Shown here in pieces: positions 58,783 to 64,000 of a stretch of 64,000 nucleotides of DNA (positions are counted from its first letter, which is position 1; every line of letters starts with the position of its first letter). The translations under genes and the position numbers were made by a program. This DNA comes from Propionibacteriales bacterium (lineage in GTDB: Bacteria; Actinomycetota; Actinomycetes; Propionibacteriales; Nocardioidaceae): NCBI GenBank assembly GCA_026392415.1, contig JAPLCC010000026.1, forward strand, positions 1 to 64,000, in the 5' to 3' direction. The notes beneath the pieces are model-generated. The model saw only the letters and a program-made list of their open reading frames with translations, ran no database searches and was not told where the DNA came from.

Positions 58783-60138
58783 ATGCTGGAGACCGCACAC
58801 CACCGTCGGCGCAGATGGATCCTGACGGCAGTCGTCGCGATGCTCGCCACGCTCGTCCCGGCCGGCCAGCTCGCCCAGGCGGCACCGCCCGCCGACCGTC
58901 TGGCGGCGGCATCGGTGGCTGCGACTCCCGACCCGTTCTTCACCTACACGGGAGCCAAGCCGCTGGCCGACCACGCGCCCGGCGCGGTGCTGAAGAAGCG
59001 CACGATCTCCTACTCCATCGCCGGGATCGAGCTGCCGCTGTCGGTGGTGCAGATCGTGTTCCGCACGACCAACCAGCGCGGCCAGGCCGTCGCCGGTGTG
59101 ACGTCGGTCTTCAAGCCCCTGACGGGCACGACCACCAAGGTGATGTCCTACCAGTCGTTCTACGACTCGCTGAACCCCGAGGACGGTCCGTCGCGCGCGC
59201 TCGCCGGGGGCATGAATCCCGGTGCCATGGCCGCCCACTTCGAAACCGCGCTGATGGTGCCGTTCCTGCTGCAGGGCTACGCCATCGTGTTGTCCGACAC
59301 CCAGGGCCCGACCGCCGACTTCGCGGCCGGCCCGGAGTACGGCATGGTCACGCTCGACTCACTTCGCGCGACGCTGAAGGTGCCCGCCACCGGCGTGGCC
59401 CCCAGCGCGAAGATCGGCCTCGTCGGCTACTCCGGTGGCGCGATCGCGACCAACTGGGCCTCCGTCCTCGCGCCGGCGTACGCCCCCGACATCAACAAGC
59501 GCCTCGTCGGCGCCGCCGAGGGCGGTGTGCTGGTGCGCCCGGCCACCAACCTGACGTACGTCGACGGCAGCATCGTCTGGGCCGGCATCGTGCCGATGGC
59601 CGTCGTCGGGGTGGCGCGTTCGTTCAACGTCGACCTGCGGCCCTACCTCAGCACGTACGGCGTCAGCGTCTACAACAAGATGCAGAAGGCCTCGATCATC
59701 CAGGTGCTGGGCGCCTACCCCGGGCTGACCTGGAAGAAGCTGGTCAAGCCCCAGTACACCGACCCCTCCTCCATCCCGATCTTCGTGAAACTGGTCAACC
59801 AGCTCAACCTCGGCACCCGCCCCAACCCGACCATCCCGATGTTCATGGGTCAGGGCGTGGTCGGTGAGCTGGAGGGCACGATCGGCGGCAAGCCGGGTGT
59901 CGGCCCGGGCGACGGCGTGATGGTGGCCGGCGACGTACGGACACTCGCGAAGAAGTACTGCTCGGGTGGCGTGCAGGTCACCCATCGGGAGTACCCGCTC
60001 AGCCACTTCCTGTCCGTGCCGCTGTGGCTGGCCGAGGCCGTGCCGTGGCTGATGGCCCGCTTCGCCGGGACCCCGGCGACCAACAACTGCTCCTCGATCA
60101 AGGCGGGCAATCCGCTCCCTGCGCTGAAGACCAGTTGA
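58783..60138 (+). CDS. Secreted triacylglycerol lipase (LIP family)
   Basis: A 451-residue secretory lipase of the fungal-type LIP family that is common in actinobacteria. Signal peptide: RRRRWILTAVVAMLATLVPA, cleavage near QAA. The alpha/beta hydrolase core has the nucleophile elbow GYSGGA (about 210-215), and a Cys pair near the C-terminus (YCSGG, NNCSS). It hydrolyses acylglycerols outside the cell. ATG 58783. Confidence 0.9.
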   Translation: MLETAHHRRRRWILTAVVAMLATLVPAGQLAQAAPPADRLAAASVAATPDPFFTYTGAKPLADHAPGAVLKKRTISYSIAGIELPLSVVQIVFRTTNQRGQAVAGVTSVFKPLTGTTTKVMSYQSFYDSLNPEDGPSRALAGGMNPGAMAAHFETALMVPFLLQGYAIVLSDTQGPTADFAAGPEYGMVTLDSLRATLKVPATGVAPSAKIGLVGYSGGAIATNWASVLAPAYAPDINKRLVGAAEGGVLVRPATNLTYVDGSIVWAGIVPMAVVGVARSFNVDLRPYLSTYGVSVYNKMQKASIIQVLGAYPGLTWKKLVKPQYTDPSSIPIFVKLVNQLNLGTRPNPTIPMFMGQGVVGELEGTIGGKPGVGPGDGVMVAGDVRTLAKKYCSGGVQVTHREYPLSHFLSVPLWLAEAVPWLMARFAGTPATNNCSSIKAGNPLPALKTS

Positions 60139-60171
60139 GATCGAGGTCCTCGGGATAGGCTGGAGCCCAGC

Positions 60172-60189
60172 GTTCCCACGGGAGGGAAC
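60172..60189 (+). repeat. Short hairpin GTTCCC/GGGAAC in the PP2C leader
   Basis: GTTCCC (60172-60177) and GGGAAC (60184-60189) flank a 6-base loop, 25 bp before the GTG of the PP2C gene and after an ATAGGCT -10-like box near 60155. It could lie in the mRNA leader. Confidence 0.35.
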
Positions 60190-60213
60190 ACGGCTCTTCT
60201 CGGGGGTACAGCG

Positions 60214-61029
60214 GTGCGGGTCAACGCCACGGGTGCGGACACATGGTCCTCCCCGGACAGCGGAACGCGCCTCGTGTACGCCGCCGGCAGTCATCCCGGG
60301 CGGGTGCGCACCGTCAACGAGGACTCCTCGCTGGTCGCGCCCCCGGTCTTCCTCGTCGCCGACGGCATGGGTGGCTACGAGCGCGGCGACGTCGCGAGCC
60401 GGCTGGTCGTGGAGTCGTTCGAGCCGCTGGCCGCACGTCATGACCTGCAGCCTGGTGATGTCGAGGCGGCCATCGCCGTTGCGCAGCGCAACGTGGCGAG
60501 CCTGGCCGCCGAGTTCAGCTCGGCGCCCGGATCCACACTGGTCGCGGCTGCGCACGTGCTTGAGGACGGCCGCGGCTACTGGTTGCTGGCCAACATCGGG
60601 GACTCGCGGGCCTACGCCTTCTCCGACGGCGTGCTCGATCAGTTGTCCAAGGACCACTCGGTCATCCAGGAGCTGATCGACGCCGGCGAGATCACGCAGG
60701 AGCAGGCGCTCGGGCATCCCGAGCGGCATGTGGTGACTCGGGCGATCGGTGCCCAGACCGACTCCGAGGCCGACTTCGCGCTGGTGCCGGCCCCGGCAGG
60801 GTCGCGGCTGCTGCTGTGCTCCGACGGCCTGACCTCGGAGATCTCCGACACCGCCATCTTCCACATCCTCTCCGAGGGCATGTCGCCCCACAACACGGTC
60901 AAGACCCTGATCGACGCGTCCGTCGCAGCAGGCGGCAACGACAACGTGACGGTCGTCGTCGTCGACGTCCACGGACAAGCCGTGGTGCCCGACGAGGACA
61001 CCCGCCCGTCGCTCGAGGTGCCGGCATGA
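60214..61029 (+). CDS. PP2C-family Ser/Thr phosphatase
   Basis: A 271-residue PPM phosphatase: metal motifs VNEDSS (about 34-39), VADGMGGYERGD (about 49-60), STLVAA, GDSRAYAF, LLLCSDGLTSE, and NDNVTVVV with all metal-binding Asp residues. It has no membrane helix, unlike PstP. It opens an operon with FHA, kinase and anchored proteins and would reverse phosphorylation by the kinase. GTG start. Confidence 0.93.
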   Translation: MRVNATGADTWSSPDSGTRLVYAAGSHPGRVRTVNEDSSLVAPPVFLVADGMGGYERGDVASRLVVESFEPLAARHDLQPGDVEAAIAVAQRNVASLAAEFSSAPGSTLVAAAHVLEDGRGYWLLANIGDSRAYAFSDGVLDQLSKDHSVIQELIDAGEITQEQALGHPERHVVTRAIGAQTDSEADFALVPAPAGSRLLLCSDGLTSEISDTAIFHILSEGMSPHNTVKTLIDASVAAGGNDNVTVVVVDVHGQAVVPDEDTRPSLEVPA

Positions 61030-61775
61030 CGGCGGACGTGCCCGAGGGCCTCGCGACGCTCGTGGCCGACGACGGGACCGTCCTCGCCGCGGTCCGGATC
61101 GACGGATCGGTGACGCACGTCCAGGTCGTCGTCCGGGGAATCGTCCTGACGCTGGCCCCGCTCGGCGCGACGCCCCCTGGCGTCTCGTGGCAGCTCCAGG
61201 GCCGGGCTCCGGCGGCACCCGTCTCCGAGTACACCGCCGTCCGGCGCTCGCCCGCGCCGCCCGCGCCGCCCGCGCCGCCCACCCCGCCGACCCCACCGCC
61301 GACCCCGCCGCAGGTCATGGACCTGTCGCCCGACCACGACGGCCGCACGGTCACCGCTGCCCAGCTCGAGGCCATCCGCGCCGCCCAGGCCCGGGCCGCG
61401 GTTCCAGCGGCCGCGCCCTCCGGTCGTCCGATGGTCGCCCTCTCGCTCTCCACCGGCCGCGTGGTCCTGGTCCGCCGACGCGTCCTGATCGGCCGCAGCC
61501 CGCGCGTGCAGCAGGTCGGCGGCAGCGCCAACCTGCCCGCCCTGGTCACCCTCGACGACCCCTACGTCTCCAGCACGCACCTGGAGGTCGCTGCCGACGG
61601 CACCCGGGTCACGGTGACCGACACCTCGACGAACGGCACGCTGCTCTCGCGGCATGGTCGGGCTCCGGTCCCGCTGGAGCGCGGTGTTGCGACCGAGATC
61701 GCGGTCGGCGACGTCCTCACCCTCTCGAAGGGCCTGACGGCCACCGTCGTCCCGGCGCCTGAGCAGGCGCCATGA
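61026..61775 (+). CDS. FHA-domain protein with proline-rich linker
   Basis: A 249-residue protein: N-terminal beta-rich domain (about 1-70), a Pro/Ala linker (about 76-97), and a C-terminal FHA phosphothreonine-binding domain (about 145-245: VLIGRSP, VTLDDPYVSSTHLEV, TNGTLL). Start ATG overlaps the PP2C stop (ATGA). It probably docks on the phosphorylated kinase encoded next. Confidence 0.9.
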   Translation: MTADVPEGLATLVADDGTVLAAVRIDGSVTHVQVVVRGIVLTLAPLGATPPGVSWQLQGRAPAAPVSEYTAVRRSPAPPAPPAPPTPPTPPPTPPQVMDLSPDHDGRTVTAAQLEAIRAAQARAAVPAAAPSGRPMVALSLSTGRVVLVRRRVLIGRSPRVQQVGGSANLPALVTLDDPYVSSTHLEVAADGTRVTVTDTSTNGTLLSRHGRAPVPLERGVATEIAVGDVLTLSKGLTATVVPAPEQAP

Positions 61776-63247
61776 GCCTCAACGCCCCGCAGATCCCCGG
61801 CTTCACCTTCATCGACCTGGTCGGCGAGGGCGGGTTCGCCGACGTCTTCCGCTACCAGCAGGACCTGCCGACCCGACAGGTCGCGATCAAGGTGCTGCGC
61901 AGCGGCAGCGACCCGGCATCCCTCGAGCTGTTCCGTGCCGAGGCCAACGTGATGGCGCAGCTCTCGAACCACCCCTCGATCGTGCCGATCTACCAGGCCG
62001 GGGTCAGCTCCGACGGTCGTGCGTTCCTGGTGATGGAGTTCTGCCCGCCGCCGCACGTCGCGCAGCGCTACCGCGCGCAGCCGCTGCCGGTCGGCGAGGT
62101 GCTCGACATCGGGGTGAAGGTCGCCAGTGCTGTCGAGACCGCACACCGGGCCGGGATCCTGCACCGCGACATCAAGCCCCACAACATCCTGACCAGCAGC
62201 TTCGGCGTGCCCCTGCTGACCGACTTCGGCATCGCGTCGGTCGTGGGGGAGAGCGGGGCGAGCGGGCAGGGCCTCTCGATCCCGTGGTCGGCCCCCGAGT
62301 CCCTCACCGCCGACAGCCACGACGTCCGCAGCGACGTCTACTCGCTGGCGGCCACGCTCTACTCGCTCCTCATCGGACACTCGCCCTTCGAGCGACGCGA
62401 GGGCCCCAACGACAACGCGAACCTGATGTCGCGCATCGAGCGCGGCCAGATGACCCCGCTGCGCCGCCCTGACGTCCCGCCCTCGCTGGTCGACATCCTG
62501 CGCCGTGCGCTGGCCATCGAGGTGGAGAAGCGCCCCGTGTCCGCCATGGCCCTCGGGCGACAACTGCAGGACGTGCAGATCGAGCTGCGCCAGTCGCCCA
62601 CCCGGCTCGAGGTCATGGACGCCTCGCCTTCGGCGCTCGTGGACGAACAGCCCAACGACGCCCGCACACTGGTGCGGCCGGTCTCGGTGATCATCCCCGC
62701 GGCGGTCAGCGCCCGACCGCACCCGATCCAGCCGGCGATCGACGAGGACACCCGCCTCGGCACGCCGTACGCCGCCGACGCGAGCGCGGACCGACGACCG
62801 CCGCCGCGGCGGGAGGACTCGACGCCCGGTCCTCGGGCCCGGGTCGCGATCGGTGTCCTCGTCGCCGTGATCCTCGGAGGCGTCGGGTACGCGCTGTTGG
62901 CGGGCGACGGGGACGACGACGGCCCGGACACGGGACCGTTGCGGGGCGAGGACCCGGCGGACCCGGTCGAGGTGATCGACGTGCCCGCCGCGCCGACCGT
63001 CTCCAAGTCGGCCAAGGGCAACCGGTTCACCTTCACGTGGAAGCAGGAGGACCCTCGGGCCGACGACGAGTTCAAGGTCGTGCTCTCCGGTGACGGGACC
63101 GACCAGACGGCGCCCGAGTACACCCGCGAGACGAGCAGGACGCTGACGATCGCGCGCGACGCCACGGTCTGCGTGCAGGTGTCCGTGTCACGCGAGGGCA
63201 GCCCGCCGTCGCCGCCCTCCGCCCAGCTCTGCGCGGTGGGCCGATGA
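61772..63247 (+). CDS. Transmembrane Ser/Thr protein kinase
   Basis: A 491-residue Hanks-type kinase: GEGGFADVFR glycine loop (16-25), Lys in VAIKVL, HRDIKPHN catalytic loop, DFG start of the activation loop, and APES. After a linker (about 275-350) comes one membrane helix VAIGVLVAVILGGVGYALLA and an extracellular fibronectin III-like domain (PTVSKSAKGNRFTFTWKQED). It thus senses outside through the Fn3-like part. ATGA overlaps on both sides. Confidence 0.93.
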   Translation: MSLNAPQIPGFTFIDLVGEGGFADVFRYQQDLPTRQVAIKVLRSGSDPASLELFRAEANVMAQLSNHPSIVPIYQAGVSSDGRAFLVMEFCPPPHVAQRYRAQPLPVGEVLDIGVKVASAVETAHRAGILHRDIKPHNILTSSFGVPLLTDFGIASVVGESGASGQGLSIPWSAPESLTADSHDVRSDVYSLAATLYSLLIGHSPFERREGPNDNANLMSRIERGQMTPLRRPDVPPSLVDILRRALAIEVEKRPVSAMALGRQLQDVQIELRQSPTRLEVMDASPSALVDEQPNDARTLVRPVSVIIPAAVSARPHPIQPAIDEDTRLGTPYAADASADRRPPPRREDSTPGPRARVAIGVLVAVILGGVGYALLAGDGDDDGPDTGPLRGEDPADPVEVIDVPAAPTVSKSAKGNRFTFTWKQEDPRADDEFKVVLSGDGTDQTAPEYTRETSRTLTIARDATVCVQVSVSREGSPPSPPSAQLCAVGR

Positions 63248-64000
63248 TGCGCTCCACCGGCCGCACGTGGCGTCGTACCGCCTCGACGACGACGCTTGCC
63301 CTGCTGCTCGGCACGCTCGTCGTGCTGGCCTTCAAGTACGACGGCAAGCCGTTCACCGAGGTCGAGCTCAACGACGGCGGTGTCTGGGTCACCAACCAGA
63401 AGCAGAGTCTGGTCGCGCGACTGAACCCGCAGATCAAGGAGCTCGACCTGGGGGTCGACTCCGGGAGTGCCGACTTCGACATCTTCCAGCGCGCCACGAA
63501 CCTCTACCTCGACGACGGCTCGGCCGAGCGCTCGGTGAAGCCCGTCGACATCCCGAGCGCATCGGTCCAGGACCCGACCGCGTTGCCGACCGGCTCCGTG
63601 GTGGCCCATGGCGGCGACACGTTCGCCGTGGTCGACCCGGGCGGCAAGGCCTGGGTCCAGCCGGCCGACACCTTCAGCAGCTTCACGGCCAAGTCGACGA
63701 AGCCGGTTGCGACCGACGCCCTCTCCGCTGCGGTCGGAACCGATGGCCGTGCCTACGTGCTCGACCGGGACGGCCGGGTCACGCCCTACACCGTCGACGA
63801 CGACGGCAACGTCGTCTCCGAGGACGACATCGACCTCGGTTCGGACCTCGGAACCGATCCGGCGATGGTGGCGCTGAGTGTCGTGGGTGACGTGCCGGTC
63901 CTGTTCAACCGCAACTCCTACGAGCTGACGCGGCCCGGCGCCGACCCGGTCGTCCTGGAGACGACGGACTCGACGGCCGTCGAGCTCCAGCTGCCGTCCG
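63244..64000 (+). CDS. Large membrane-anchored extracellular protein, start only (runs off edge)
   Basis: Starts MMRSTGRTWRRTASTTTLAL in an ATGA overlap with the kinase stop; the frame is open to the window edge (252 codons). A basic N-terminus and a helix TLALLLGTLVVLAFKY anchor it. The visible extracellular part is beta-rich, with propeller-like repeats (GGVWVTNQKQSLVARLNPQI, GTDGRAYVLDRDGRVTPYTV). Comparable genes in this operon position in actinobacteria are large Fn3/Ig-like proteins followed by MoxR and DUF58 genes. Function unknown. Confidence 0.8.
   Translation, partial: MMRSTGRTWRRTASTTTLALLLGTLVVLAFKYDGKPFTEVELNDGGVWVTNQKQSLVARLNPQIKELDLGVDSGSADFDIFQRATNLYLDDGSAERSVKPVDIPSASVQDPTALPTGSVVAHGGDTFAVVDPGGKAWVQPADTFSSFTAKSTKPVATDALSAAVGTDGRAYVLDRDGRVTPYTVDDDGNVVSEDDIDLGSDLGTDPAMVALSVVGDVPVLFNRNSYELTRPGADPVVLETTDSTAVELQLPS

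Noticed and set aside
59359..61296. 645-codon minus-strand frame over lipase, PP2C and FHA genes
   Set aside because: Shadow frame rich in Arg/Gly/His with no recognisable protein; the plus-strand genes have full motifs and ATGA overlaps.

Overview
The window is about 70% G+C, gene-dense, uses GTG starts freely and has leaderless-looking promoters. It carries mycobacterial-type gene sets: pruB/pruA proline catabolism, FprA, mycothiol-type DinB domains, a Ser/Thr kinase-PP2C-FHA module, 13E12/DUF222-HNH genes and a KstR-like box. This fits an actinobacterium of the Propionibacteriales, most likely Nocardioides or a close relative. That placement rests on family composition and on the dispersed repeats, not on a marker gene. 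No rRNA, tRNA, CRISPR array, prophage or intact insertion sequence was seen.

Layout. 1-3.4 kb: proline degradation (a PucR regulator broken by an in-frame amber codon, proline dehydrogenase, P5C dehydrogenase). 3.5-13.4 kb: mixed metabolic and secreted genes (GH6 glycosidase, hydrolase-LuxR fusion, DsrE protein, FprA, ASH-repeat secreted protein, LysR regulator, phenylalanine hydroxylase with divergent Lrp regulator, SDR, PhaC-like synthase). 14.6-23.3 kb: a compact type IV pilus operon, pilA-pilT-pilB-pilC-three minor pilins-pilD, ending in a very large PilX-like protein. 23.3-25.4 kb: an SOS-box-controlled DUF222/HNH gene with a dispersed repeat inserted in its reading frame. 25.5-30.8 kb: cardiolipin synthase, then a divergent locus with an MMPL exporter, AhpD-like protein, 53-residue Cys-rich protein and YgaP-type membrane protein facing DUF302 and a CsoR/CstR-family repressor, with two C5-6/G5-6 operators between them. 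30.8-36.6 kb: hydrolase, photolyase, DUF1800/DUF1501 exported pair, GIY-YIG protein. 36.6-41 kb: a glycine-betaine-type ABC importer operon. 41-45.7 kb: lipid or steroid-like oxidoreductases with a PadR regulator and a KstR-like box. 45.8-48.6 kb: arsenic resistance (ArsR, aquaporin-like channel, ArsC, flavoprotein) with shared operator half-sites. 48.7-58.7 kb: ArsR/SRPBCC pair, SNF2 helicase, TetR/MFS efflux pair with twin operators, DUF445, S4 and FKBP proteins. 58.8-64 kb: secreted lipase, then a signalling operon PP2C-FHA-kinase-large anchored protein that runs off the edge.

Three themes stand out. (1) Two families of short palindromic repeats sit at gene 3' ends between 3.4 and 36.7 kb, several between convergent genes, and one has become coding sequence. 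(2) Two genes, pilD and a NmrA-like gene, appear to start at CTG in a 4-base CTGA overlap with the upstream stop codon. (3) Operators can be read directly for many regulators and tie genes together: LysR with fprA, ArsR with the flavoprotein, CsoR/CstR with the MMPL operon, TetR with MFS, and LexA with DUF222-HNH. The best candidate for an undescribed system is the CstR-like/DUF302/MMPL/AhpD/Cys-rich/YgaP locus at 27.0-30.8 kb.
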